In this document: positions 8,092 through 15,798 of the stretch, piece after piece
Layout of the letters: each line of letters starts with the position of its first letter
Position numbering within the stretch: position 1 is the first letter of the stretch
DNA from: Anaerostipes rhamnosivorans
Lineage (GTDB): Bacteria; Bacillota; Clostridia; Lachnospirales; Lachnospiraceae
Assembly (NCBI RefSeq): GCF_005280655.1
Contig: NZ_CP040058.1
Coordinates: 2,208,001-2,272,000 of the forward strand
DNA: 64,000 nt
Direction: 5' to 3'
Position numbers and translations under genes: made by a program
The notes under the pieces: generated by a model
Told to the model about the DNA's origin: nothing
Seen by the model: only the letters and a program-made list of their open reading frames with translations
The model's database searches: none

Positions 8092-9474
8092 TTAGTAATA
8101 GCAGGCAACCGGTGTTCCCGCCTCAATCATATTATATAGAGTTGCTGCCGCATAGGGTGGCATATTTACACATCCGTGGGATCCTCCAGAAATATACTCA
8201 CTTCCTCCAAAGGAAGATCTCCAGCTTGCATCATGAAGTCCAACATTCCCGTTAAACGGCATCCAGTATGAAACTGGGGAAGCATACCCCTGGCCGCTCA
8301 ATGTAGCATGGCGCTGCTTATATAAAACAAACGCTACACATTCCGGTGTTTTTCTTCCTGCCTCCATCTTTCCAGTCACTACAGAAGATGAAAATACAAT
8401 CTTTTTGTTTTTAATATAGAAAACTTCCTGCTGTCCCATATCCACTTCGATATAGGTGTCTCCGATGTCTCCCTGATAACCGTCATATACCTTTGCCTTC
8501 TGGCGCCAGTACGGCTCCCTGGTCTCCACCGTTCCTTCTTTCAGCATCTTCTTCACAGCGGCTTCTTCCTTGTCACGGCTCATTCTCCAGCCGTAAGGTC
8601 CGCCGAAAATCTTCTTGGTCCGTCCATCATGGGTCTTAAAGGTATGCATCGTTCCCATAGTGTTATATTTGTACGCAAACTTCATAACCCAGGTTTCCAT
8701 CTTTTTCATATCAATGGTAAAGTCCGTGTGGTTTTTGATTTTAAACCACTTGTGGTAGACCTCTTTGTCAAGGACAACCTTCTGCTTTCCAAACTTATAT
8801 GTAATGCTTCCTTTTAGAGAATCGTTCATCTTATCATTCAGAGTTATGATCTCTTTGCTCTTGCTTGTGTATTTCGGAGCCTCATAAGCCCCCTCCTTGT
8901 CCAGATCTACAACAGAAACACCGCCTTCTACGGCACTCTGTATCAACTTCTCGGTCTGATCCTTCTTTAAGACTGTACCGATTTCTTCCTTTTGGATCTG
9001 AAAAGCTCCGTCTTTGTAGACAGGCTTGGCATTGCGGATTTTAATGATGTTTTTCTTTTTGAAGCAATCAAGGTTCTTGAATGCCTTTTGAAATGCTGCC
9101 TTGTCATATGCAAACATATCAATATCTTTGTACTTCTCTGCGCCGAAGATCCCTTTGATCCATAACAGGGAACTCTGTCCGTCTTTGATCTTTTTAATCT
9201 CATCTTTGCCGGTAAAGGAAACCTTGAGCACGCTGCTCTTTAAAATCTCCTGTTTCCCTTTGCGCTCTTTTACTGTCAGCGAATAACCGTCTGCTTTCTT
9301 CTTAAAAATGTCTGTTACTTCATCAACTGTCTTATTGGAAACATCGACACCGTTGATCTTTGTCCCATATGTAAACTTTTTACTGAAATATACCGCGATA
9401 CAGCAGTAAATCACTACAAGAATCCCAACTGCAATAAGTGTGTAGTGTTTCCAAGTGAATTTTTTATGTTCCAT
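8092..9474 (-). CDS. Membrane-anchored L,D-transpeptidase with peptidoglycan-binding-like domains
   Basis: Cell-wall cross-linking enzyme. The 460-residue protein has one N-terminal membrane anchor (about 10-30), a long Lys-rich extracellular region resembling the PG-binding-4 (putative peptidoglycan binding) repeats that precede YkuD in Firmicutes (about 45-325), and a C-terminal YkuD domain (about 335-460). H433-G-C435-V-N-M is the catalytic motif, with an L-H-D motif upstream. There is no cleavable signal. AGGAGG lies upstream of the ATG. It is divergent from the CoA-transferase gene. The architecture differs from the YkuD gene at 1-832, so the two probably have different substrates or timing. 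Confidence 0.9.
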   Translation of the reverse strand: MEHKKFTWKHYTLIAVGILVVIYCCIAVYFSKKFTYGTKINGVDVSNKTVDEVTDIFKKKADGYSLTVKERKGKQEILKSSVLKVSFTGKDEIKKIKDGQSSLLWIKGIFGAEKYKDIDMFAYDKAAFQKAFKNLDCFKKKNIIKIRNAKPVYKDGAFQIQKEEIGTVLKKDQTEKLIQSAVEGGVSVVDLDKEGAYEAPKYTSKSKEIITLNDKMNDSLKGSITYKFGKQKVVLDKEVYHKWFKIKNHTDFTIDMKKMETWVMKFAYKYNTMGTMHTFKTHDGRTKKIFGGPYGWRMSRDKEEAAVKKMLKEGTVETREPYWRQKAKVYDGYQGDIGDTYIEVDMGQQEVFYIKNKKIVFSSSVVTGKMEAGRKTPECVAFVLYKQRHATLSGQGYASPVSYWMPFNGNVGLHDASWRSSFGGSEYISGGSHGCVNMPPYAAATLYNMIEAGTPVACYY

Positions 9475-9551
9475 AAATGTCCTCCTAAACTTAGTATCTA
9501 ATTATAGTACAAAACCTGTAAAAAGACCACCTATTTTTAAAATTATTTTAC

Positions 9552-9580
9552 TTGTGTTTCTTTTATGCCAATGGTACAAT
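9552..9580 (+). promoter_or_regulatory. Promoter of the butyryl-CoA:acetate CoA-transferase gene
   Basis: TTGTGT (9552-9557), 17-bp spacer, TACAAT (9575-9580). Predicted start about 9587, immediately before the Rex-like operator. Confidence 0.6.
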
Positions 9581-9589
9581 AGAACAGTA

Positions 9590-9605
9590 TGTTAATAAAT
9601 TAACA
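9590..9605. promoter_or_regulatory. Rex-type redox operator upstream of the CoA-transferase gene
   Basis: Perfect inverted repeat TGTTAA-TAAA-TTAACA, matching the known clostridial Rex consensus TTGTTAA-N4-TTAACAA without its outermost bases. It overlaps the predicted transcription start, a position where a bound repressor would block initiation. Rex binds when NADH/NAD+ is low. Confidence 0.72.
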
Positions 9606-9627
9606 GATAAAGACAGGAGGATTACTT

Positions 9628-10968
9628 ATGTCATTCAAGGAAGAATACCAAAAGAAACTTAAAACTGCTGACGAGGCAGTAAAAGCTGTAAAATCCGGTG
9701 ACTGGCTGGAATACGGCTGGTGTGTTACCACTCCGGCAGCTTTGGACAAAGCTCTGGCAAAAAGAATGCCTGAGCTGGAAAACATTAATATCCGCGGCGG
9801 AATTGTCATGTGGCCATTGGAGATCACGAAGATTGATTCTCCGGCAGACCATTTTACATGGAATTCCTGGCACATGGGCGGACTTGAGAGAAAATGGATC
9901 AACGAAGGCTTTTCTTACTACGCACCGATCCGCTACTCCGAACTTCCGGGATATTACCGCAATTACATCGACCATGTAGACGTTGCCATGATGCAGGTGG
10001 CTCCTATGGATGAACACGGTTTCTTTAACTTTGGACCGAGTGCATCCCACTTATCTGCAATGCTTGAAAAAGCTGACTGTGTTATCGTAGAAGTCAATGA
10101 AAATATGCCTCGCTGCCTGGGCGGGTTTGAAGAAGGGGTACATATTTCCAAAGTAGATATGATCGTTGAGGGAGAGAATCCTGCCATTGCAGAACTTGGC
10201 GGAGGAGGACCTGCTACAGATGTGGATAAGGCTGTCGCAAAACTTATCGTAGACCAGATCCCTGACGGGGCATGTCTCCAGCTTGGTATCGGTGGAATGC
10301 CGAATGCAGTCGGTTCCATGATCGCAGAGTCCGACTTAAAAGATCTCGGTGTCCATACAGAAATGTATGTTGATGCGTTTGTTGATATTGCTAAAGCCGG
10401 AAAGATCACTGGTGCCAAAAAGAATATTGACCGCTACCGCCAGACCTACGCATTTGCGGCAGGAACCAAAAAGTTATATGACTACTTGAATGACAATCCA
10501 GAATGTATGAGTGCTCCTGTTAACTATACAAACGATATAGCGAGAGTTTCTTCTATTGATAACTTTATTTCCATCAACAATGCGGTAGATGTAGACTTAT
10601 ACGGACAGATCAGTGCTGAATCTTCAGGGATCAAACAGATCAGCGGTGCAGGCGGACAGTTAGACTTCGTTATGGGAGCTTACTTATCCAACGGAGGAAA
10701 GAGTTTCGTATGCCTTTCTTCCACCTTCACAGACAAAGCCGGAGAAATGCACTCCCGTATTCTTCCTACTTTGCATAACGGCTCTATCGTAACTGACACC
10801 CGTGCCAACGCCCATTACATCGTAACGGAATATGGAATGGCCAACATGAAGGGACTCTCTGCATGGCAGCGTGCGGAAGCTCTGATTAACATTGCCCATC
10901 CAGACTTCAGAGATCAGCTGATCAAAGATGCTGAAAAAGCAAAAATCTGGAGAAAATCGAACAAATAG
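9628..10968 (+). CDS. but: Butyryl-CoA:acetate CoA-transferase
   Basis: Last step of butyrate formation in gut anaerobes: transfers CoA from butyryl-CoA to acetate, giving butyrate and acetyl-CoA. The 446-residue sequence is collinear with the But/Cat1/4-hydroxybutyrate CoA-transferase family. It has [11 protein letters not shown] (about 217-227), the catalytic Glu E245 in V-H-T-E-M-Y, and the S-G-A-G-G-Q-L-D-F block typical of But. AGGAGG lies 7 nt before the ATG. The gene stands apart from the thl-etfA operon (42.9-49 kb) but shares a Rex-like operator with it. Lactate dehydrogenase follows 104 bp downstream. Confusion with a 4-hydroxybutyrate or propionate transferase is possible but less likely given the pathway present. 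Confidence 0.9.
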   Translation: MSFKEEYQKKLKTADEAVKAVKSGDWLEYGWCVTTPAALDKALAKRMPELENINIRGGIVMWPLEITKIDSPADHFTWNSWHMGGLERKWINEGFSYYAPIRYSELPGYYRNYIDHVDVAMMQVAPMDEHGFFNFGPSASHLSAMLEKADCVIVEVNENMPRCLGGFEEGVHISKVDMIVEGENPAIAELGGGGPATDVDKAVAKLIVDQIPDGACLQLGIGGMPNAVGSMIAESDLKDLGVHTEMYVDAFVDIAKAGKITGAKKNIDRYRQTYAFAAGTKKLYDYLNDNPECMSAPVNYTNDIARVSSIDNFISINNAVDVDLYGQISAESSGIKQISGAGGQLDFVMGAYLSNGGKSFVCLSSTFTDKAGEMHSRILPTLHNGSIVTDTRANAHYIVTEYGMANMKGLSAWQRAEALINIAHPDFRDQLIKDAEKAKIWRKSNK

Positions 10969-11017
10969 ATGCTTCTTGATATAGATTCTCATTTGTTTCA
11001 TTTTCGATGAATATTTT

Positions 11018-11072
11018 ATCCTCCTTTGTTAAACTATACCTACAAGGTATAAAAATAAAGGAGGATTTTTTT
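11018..11072 (+). promoter_or_regulatory. Hairpin that encloses the ldh Shine-Dalgarno and ends in a T-run
   Basis: ATCCTCCTTT (11018-11027) pairs perfectly with AAAGGAGGAT (11057-11066), which contains the ribosome binding site. An inner TATACC/GGTATA stem sits at 11035-11051. The 3' arm runs straight into a T-tract and the ATG at 11073. As RNA this could hide the Shine-Dalgarno, terminate read-through from the CoA-transferase gene, or both. Confidence 0.6.
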
Positions 11073-12017
11073 ATGATAAATAATAGAAAAGCTGCCATCA
11101 TTGGCTGTGGTTTTGTAGGTGCTTCCACTGCTTTCAGCCTGATGCACCAAGGACTGTTTACGGAACTTGTACTGATCGATGTAAATGCTGACAAAGCAAA
11201 GGGTGAGGCCATGGACTTAAGCCACGGACGTCCTTATGTGGATACATCAAAAGTTTACGCGGGCACATACGATGATATCGCGGACTGTGCACTGATCATC
11301 ATAACGGCCGGTGCCAACCAGAAACCGGATGAGACCCGTCTCGACCTGGTCCATAAAAATGTTGGCATTTTTAAATCCATCATTCCGGAGATCACAAAGC
11401 GGAATACAGAAGGGATTCTTCTCGTGGTGGCAAATCCGGTGGATATTCTTACTTACGTGACATTAAAGCTCTCCGGTTTTCCTAAAAACAGAGTGTTCGG
11501 TTCCGGTACAGTGCTGGATTCTGCCCGGTTCCAGTATCTGCTCAGTGAACATCTGGAAGTGGACAGCGGAAGTATACAGGCTTTTATTATTGGTGAACAC
11601 GGCGACAGCGAACTGGCTGTTTGGAGCGGTGTCAATGTATCCGGCGTTGCCATCAATGATTTCTGTGAGCTGCGCGGACATTTTGACCACGAGACATCCA
11701 TGCGCAGGATTCTTGACGATGTGAGAAACAGTGCCTACGAGATCATTGAAAAGAAAGGTGCCACCTACTACGGTGTTGCTATAGCCGTAAGCCATATCGC
11801 AGAGAGCATTATCCGAAACAAAAACTCGCTTCTTCCGGTCTCCAGCCTCTTGGAAGGTGAGTATGGCCTTTCTGATCTCTGCCTGAGTGTACCGACGATT
11901 GTCAATAAAAACGGGGCGGAGCAGGTCATTGAGATCGAACTGAATGAGGAAGAAACTGACCTGCTGAATCAATCTGCAAGCCAGCTGAAGGAAATACTTG
12001 TGTCCCTGGATCTTTAG
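11073..12017 (+). CDS. ldh: L-lactate dehydrogenase
   Basis: NAD-dependent L-lactate dehydrogenase interconverting pyruvate and lactate. The 314-residue protein shows G11-C-G13-F-V-G16 for NAD, D36 at the end of strand 2, the mobile-loop R89 in P-D-E-T-R-L-D, D149-S-A-R152, and catalytic H176 in G-E-H-G-D-S. The loop carries the Q-K-P sequence typical of lactate rather than malate dehydrogenases. The start at 11073 follows AAAGGAGG; upstream in-frame codons from 11007 lack a site and lie in the leader hairpin. Next to But, this enzyme could let the cell form lactate or feed lactate into butyrate. Direction in vivo cannot be told. No electron-bifurcating lactate genes are nearby. Confidence 0.93.
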   Translation: MINNRKAAIIGCGFVGASTAFSLMHQGLFTELVLIDVNADKAKGEAMDLSHGRPYVDTSKVYAGTYDDIADCALIIITAGANQKPDETRLDLVHKNVGIFKSIIPEITKRNTEGILLVVANPVDILTYVTLKLSGFPKNRVFGSGTVLDSARFQYLLSEHLEVDSGSIQAFIIGEHGDSELAVWSGVNVSGVAINDFCELRGHFDHETSMRRILDDVRNSAYEIIEKKGATYYGVAIAVSHIAESIIRNKNSLLPVSSLLEGEYGLSDLCLSVPTIVNKNGAEQVIEIELNEEETDLLNQSASQLKEILVSLDL

Positions 12018-12156
12018 TATTTACCGGCCGCTCTTTTGTGTATCTCAAAAAGTACAGCAGAAAATATTTACATGTTTTATCATCTGTGCTATTGTAGGAT
12101 TCAAACAAAAATACGTGTTATTTTTAGAGGATTTATACAAAAAGTGAGGTCATGTT

Positions 12157-12531
12157 ATGAAAAAATATCTCTTATCCGGCTGTCTTGCCCTTTTTCTTGC
12201 CGCTTCTCTGAGCGGCTGCGGTACAGCCCATATAAAACCACAGGGATTGAGCGACAGCCAGTACCGTTTAGGACTCAGAGCCATTGAGACAACTGACAAA
12301 TATTTAGGAGCTGATCTTTCAAAAGATTTGGCAGACAGTCAGCTTAAGCATATTGAAAAATCATTTGAACAGTTCCATAAAAGCAATAAAAAAACGGTTA
12401 CCGCTGTAGATTCCCAGATTGAACGGCTGGGAGACTGCTTATCGACAGAAAAGGTTTCTGATAAAACAGTCACTAAGGTAAGAAATCAGTTGGCAGAAAC
12501 TTTAAATCAGAATCCTGTTAATCTAAAATAG
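12157..12531 (+). CDS. Small lipoprotein, unknown function
   Basis: 124-residue predicted lipoprotein. A type II signal peptide ends in the lipobox L-S-G-C, with Cys at about residue 22. The mature part (about 100 residues) is helical and Lys/Gln/Asp-rich with no recognised domain. The ATG at 12157 is preceded by a weak GTGAGG-like site. It stands alone between ldh and a strong terminator at 12545-12574. Possibly surface-exposed; no function is assigned. Confidence 0.75.
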   Translation: MKKYLLSGCLALFLAASLSGCGTAHIKPQGLSDSQYRLGLRAIETTDKYLGADLSKDLADSQLKHIEKSFEQFHKSNKKTVTAVDSQIERLGDCLSTEKVSDKTVTKVRNQLAETLNQNPVNLK

Positions 12532-12544
12532 TTTTAAGAACGAA

Positions 12545-12574
12545 CTCCGGCCATTTTGTTGGCCGGAGTTTTTT
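12545..12574 (+). terminator. Rho-independent terminator after the lipoprotein gene
   Basis: Perfect 8-bp stem CTCCGGCC / GGCCGGAG (12545-12552, 12561-12568) followed by six T. Confidence 0.92.
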
Positions 12575-12585
12575 CACAATTTAAT

Positions 12586-13569
12586 TTATACAGGGTATGA
12601 AATATCAATTCCAACCCATGTAATATCACCCGACAGCACACTTCCATCCTGAAGCTTTCTGACCCATTCCAATGTTATATTACCAGAACTCAAAACAAGG
12701 TATCGGCTCATCGTGCCGCCTGTCGCAGCATTGGTGAAATAATAGTACGATCCACTCGTAATCCTAAAACCAGCAGGTAACGTAGTAATTACTTTTTGTG
12801 AATCACCTGATTTTCCAGTCACTTTAACAACACCACTAACATATACAATACCATTTTTTCTTCTATATTTTAGCGGTTGAACTGAACCAGAAAGATTATA
12901 GACACCTGATGCCAATGGTGCGTTTATCCATCCTGTATCTGCAAGCTGATTTTTAATACTCTGGATATTTGTATTTGCTGTTTTTAAGTCATTGACGGTA
13001 GAATTCAGATTAATGTTTGTTTTCTCTAAATTAGTATTCAATACGATAATACTGTCATCAAGCTTTTGAGTAGATTTTTTTACATTGTCAATTTCCTCCG
13101 ATTGAATCTGGTATTCTTCAATCCTGACCAAACCTTTAGAATTTACCATCACCTCAAATGGCGCCGTATTTGAGGTCTGAAAATAAAAGTCCCATGTGAT
13201 AGAGAAGCCCGGACTTTCCGATACTGCAGGTATATCCTTCCCCTTCGTGGCCTGGGCAATGCAATATAAGATTTCTCCTTCATCTGGATCCTCTGCATAA
13301 AATCCAATCTGCCACAGTTCATATCCCTCTTTTAAATCCTTATTCTCCAGCAGCACCGGAATAATTGTTTGATCTCCCTCAGTTCTTGCAGGCTGAAGAG
13401 TGATATCTCCCCTTTCTTCCGTTACATCTGTCTGCTGTCTCAGATTTACAGCCGGTACACTACCCGCCCCAGTTTTGGCACCTGTAATCTTCAATGTCTG
13501 CCCTTGCATAAGCTTTGCCTGTAATGCGGCTCCCTTATCTGTTAAAACCGTGTCTTTCCAAATGTTCAT
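12586..13569 (-). CDS. Phage tail-fibre-like protein
   Basis: 327-residue structural protein of phage or tailocin origin. The N-terminal about 140 residues match the baseplate-attachment module common in clostridial phage fibres (W-K-D-T-V-L-T-D-K-G-A-A-L start, D-P-D-E-G-E-I-L-Y, then P-G-F-S-I-T-W-D-F-Y-F). A coiled-coil region with heptad Asn/Leu follows (about 160-215). The C-terminal beta domain (about 220-327) resembles receptor-binding tips of Firmicutes phages (Y-R-R-K-N-G-I-V-Y-V-S-G-V-V). GGGAGG lies upstream of the ATG at 13569, chosen over 13605. No capsid, terminase, holin or integrase genes are near; only a damaged paralogue at 13831-14438. This looks like a remnant or a domesticated fibre. 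Confidence 0.72.
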   Translation of the reverse strand: MNIWKDTVLTDKGAALQAKLMQGQTLKITGAKTGAGSVPAVNLRQQTDVTEERGDITLQPARTEGDQTIIPVLLENKDLKEGYELWQIGFYAEDPDEGEILYCIAQATKGKDIPAVSESPGFSITWDFYFQTSNTAPFEVMVNSKGLVRIEEYQIQSEEIDNVKKSTQKLDDSIIVLNTNLEKTNINLNSTVNDLKTANTNIQSIKNQLADTGWINAPLASGVYNLSGSVQPLKYRRKNGIVYVSGVVKVTGKSGDSQKVITTLPAGFRITSGSYYYFTNAATGGTMSRYLVLSSGNITLEWVRKLQDGSVLSGDITWVGIDISYPV

Positions 13570-13830
13570 AATATTTACCTCCCAATGATTGATATTTCTC
13601 ATCAAGAACTATATCATGATCTTTTGGGGCAGTGTGGGCAATGTCAGCTTTGTATCCGGCCTTCGCCTGTTCTTTTACTGAACCAACGAGTGATATTTTA
13701 AAAAATGAAATAAATAAGTTCGGTTTTTCAGAACTAAACATAAAATATTATTTAAAATAATCAGGCCAGAACATCTGTCCGACCTTATTACCAGTATAAA
13801 ACAGATAATAGATGAATAAATTCCTATTTT

Positions 13831-14438
13831 CTAAAAAACTTGTCTCCATTCTGACCAGCCAGCTCCACCCGCATTATACGTTCTAGCAAACATTTTTGAC
13901 CCATCTACTACAAATGCTATTTGAATAATCCCCCCAAATCCACTATTCATAACAAGTAAAGTCAGCCACTCGTAAATCGGCAGACATTCAGTGGTAACAT
14001 CAGGATTTATTGTAAAACACCCATTCTCTATAACATTGTTAAGATTTTTAACCCCAGTAGACTTTTTACTTAAATTTGTTTCTTTAGTACTTATATCTAC
14101 GTTTATAGCATTTAAATCCGCATTTAGTTCTTTAAGTCTTCCATCAAGTTCATGAACATCCCCTTTCAGACCATGAATCTCCCCCTCATGAACCTGATAC
14201 TGCTCAATACTCACCAGCCCTTTTGAGTTTAAATTCACCTCAATCGGCACCGTATTTGAGGTCTTAAAGTAAAAATCCCATGTGATTGAAAATCCCGGCC
14301 CTTCTGCCGCAGATTCACTAACGGTACTTTGGCACCTCCCGTCATGACTTGTGTGATATGTAACGTCTGTCCCTCTATCAATTTTGCCTGCAGAGCTGCC
14401 CCTTTGTCTGTCAAAACTGTACTCTCCCAAATATTCAT
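13831..14438 (-). pseudogene. Tail-fibre paralogue with internal deletion and frameshift; pyocin-knob C terminus
   Basis: Damaged paralogue of 12586-13569. It starts correctly at 14438 (GGAGG upstream) and encodes the same N-terminal module for about 44 residues up to V-P-L-V-N-L-R-Q. The next bases, read in the +1 frame, resume the paralogue at S-E-S-A-A-E-G-P-G-F-S-I-T-W. About 75 codons of the module have been lost at a junction near 14325, between two similar P-A-V-like sites, and the frame is broken. The rest reads on as a coiled coil and a C-terminal pyocin-knob-like fold (W-L-T-L-L-V-M-N-S, A-R-T-Y-N-A-G-G-A-G-W-S-E-W-R). The tip differs from the intact paralogue, so the pair are fibre variants. 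No full product is expected. Confidence 0.75.
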
Positions 14439-14494
14439 GATTTCTACCTCCTGATACATGCGGTTGTTTACAGAAGCCGTTCAAAATCTTATGA

Positions 14495-14555
14495 GTTATT
14501 TACCACTATTTCCGTCACGCTTTTGAAATGCGCTCCTCCAATAGTGGTAAATAAC
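14495..14555. repeat. Structured hairpin repeat, family H, copy 1
   Basis: 15-bp perfect arms GTTATTTACCACTAT (14495-14509) and ATAGTGGTAAATAAC (14541-14555) around a 31-nt core. On the minus strand the core begins TGGAGGAGCGC and ends GACGGAA. It matches 38005-38065 with one core difference (a wobble-preserving C to T). Confidence 0.85.
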
Positions 14556-14615
14556 TATCGTAGGTGGCGCCTTTTGTCTTGCAACAGCCATCTCCAGCAG
14601 ACATTACGTCCATTT
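14556..14615. repeat. Family H linker, shared with 37948-38004
   Basis: About 57 nt containing GGTGGCGCCTTTTGTCTTGC and GCAGACATTACGTCCA. It is nearly identical, in inverse orientation, to 37948-38004. Together with the flanking hairpin this makes a conserved unit of about 120 bp. Confidence 0.8.
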
Positions 14616-14804
14616 TCACCAGTTCGGAGGCCTTGCATTCGAAGGGACGTTAGTTTTTCTTCTTGAAGTAAAGACTCGTAGGCGGTGCGCATTGCGCAGT
14701 GAGGCTGTCTGAGCGTCAGCGAGTTCCGAACGGGCCGCCGGAGAGGCTTTGCTGAAAGTTAGAAAATCTTACGTCCCTGAGACAGCAAGCCGGAGAACTG
14801 GTGA
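14616..14804. repeat. Large structured element, expanded family H member
   Basis: Outer arms TCACCAGTTC (14616-14625) and GAACTGGTGA (14795-14804) are perfect complements. They are followed inside by GGAG (14626-14629) opposite CGGA (14791-14794), the same closing as the short family H cores. Inside are further stems: GGACGTTAG...TTACGTCC, GGCGG...CCGCC, TGCGC/GCGCA, GCTG/CAGC, and a GTGAGGC...CCGAACGG pair like that of the short copies. No open frame of note. Confidence 0.65.
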
Positions 14805-14810
14805 CAATGT

Positions 14811-14984
14811 CATACCCACAAGGTTTAAAATACGATGTACCCCTTGGGTATGGCAAACTACACTATCTTTAAAATTTCTTAGATCATGATCTCTATTAGG
14901 AATATATCATGATACCCACGGGCAATGTGGGCAAGTTCTATTTGGGGCAGTCTTTTTCACGATATATCTTCAAGGTTATTGATA
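14811..14984. other. Non-coding stretch with a hairpin and decayed phage-module words
   Basis: A hairpin CATACCC(AC)AAGG / CCTTGGGTATG sits at 14811-14852. Between 14900 and 14955 the words TATATCATGAT, GTGGGCAA and TTTGGGGCAGT recur. The same words lie 40-70 nt upstream of the intact fibre gene (13612-13640), which suggests duplicated upstream DNA that was later split by the family H elements. No gene seen. Confidence 0.45.
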
Positions 14985-15015
14985 TAAAATAGAAAAGCAG
15001 CCTTCTGGCTGCTTT
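14985..15015 (-). terminator. Rho-independent terminator after the M15 peptidase gene
   Basis: On the minus strand AAAGCAGCC / GGCTGCTTT stem with a 4-nt loop, followed by TTTTCTATTTTAT. It lies 66 bp past the stop at 15081. Confidence 0.85.
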
Positions 15016-15080
15016 AAAACTCTTGGTAGAATGTACAATGATTCCATGTATCCAACTTGCGCACATGAGTACAGATCCCC

Positions 15081-15776
15081 TCATCGTTTCTCAAAATGCT
15101 GGTAATCCTTATATGTGATCCAGTCACCTCCCCACTGAAATCCATGTTTTCTGAACAGCCGGTATACACGGTCGTTTCTGTGGATCATGTTATATTTATA
15201 TTTTCCTTTGCATTTCTTCACGTCTCTCTGGGCATAAACTTTCCCATTTTCCGGTGTAATGGAATTTCTCTTTACAAACGGATTGACCCTTGGATTGATG
15301 TCAATGGCCTTTCCATAGGCATGATTGGACAGATGGCTGGTCCCCGCCACGATCCGATAGTTAAATGCAGAAGTATTGTTGGCCTCCATAGATTTTGTGT
15401 CATCCGCATCATAATCATCAATCAGCTGAATGCTTTCGATGGGATACTGCATCGTAAAAAGCTCCTGGAAAATCTCTACCGTATCTTTGGCAATGGACTT
15501 GTGCACCAGCAGTTGTCCGTCCTTAATTTTCCCATCATATCCATGATATTTTACCTTCACATACCGAAGATCCTGAAAAGAAATATCAGGATTCGGACGA
15601 TACGAAATCCCATTGACCTTTTCTCTCACAGATTTAGGTACCTTCCCATAAGAAAAACCGCTGATACTTTTATTAGAAAAAGCTGGCTGGGCCGGATCCT
15701 TATGATACATCTCCTGAATGGATGGCCCCAATCCGATCAATGCTGCCAGCATCATGCTTACGATATGTTTTCCCAT
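15081..15776 (-). CDS. M15-family peptidoglycan peptidase (VanY/L,D-carboxypeptidase-like)
   Basis: Zinc peptidase acting on peptidoglycan stem peptides. The 231-residue protein has an N-terminal hydrophobic export segment (about 4-20) and a C-terminal M15 domain with S-N-H152-A-Y-G-K-A-I-D159 and W-G-G-D-W...Q-H227-F-E, giving the His-Asp-His zinc set. This subfamily includes phage endolysins (L-Ala-D-Glu cleaving) and cellular D-Ala peptidases. Its export signal and its place 22 nt behind the GH18 gene favour a cellular remodelling role over an endolysin, although the adjacent phage fibre genes leave that open. Confidence 0.85.
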   Translation of the reverse strand: MGKHIVSMMLAALIGLGPSIQEMYHKDPAQPAFSNKSISGFSYGKVPKSVREKVNGISYRPNPDISFQDLRYVKVKYHGYDGKIKDGQLLVHKSIAKDTVEIFQELFTMQYPIESIQLIDDYDADDTKSMEANNTSAFNYRIVAGTSHLSNHAYGKAIDINPRVNPFVKRNSITPENGKVYAQRDVKKCKGKYKYNMIHRNDRVYRLFRKHGFQWGGDWITYKDYQHFEKR

Positions 15777-15798
15777 ACTGCCGCCTCCTGTCTATTTG

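Noticed and set aside
11024..11031. TTGTTAA near ldh as a Rex operator
   Set aside because: Only one half-site; the partner TTAACAA at the right spacing is missing, and it falls inside the RNA hairpin.
13535..13741. Open frame of 68 codons upstream of the tail-fibre gene (minus strand)
   Set aside because: No ribosome binding site, overlaps the fibre start, and contains the repeated phage-like upstream words; taken as decayed non-coding DNA.
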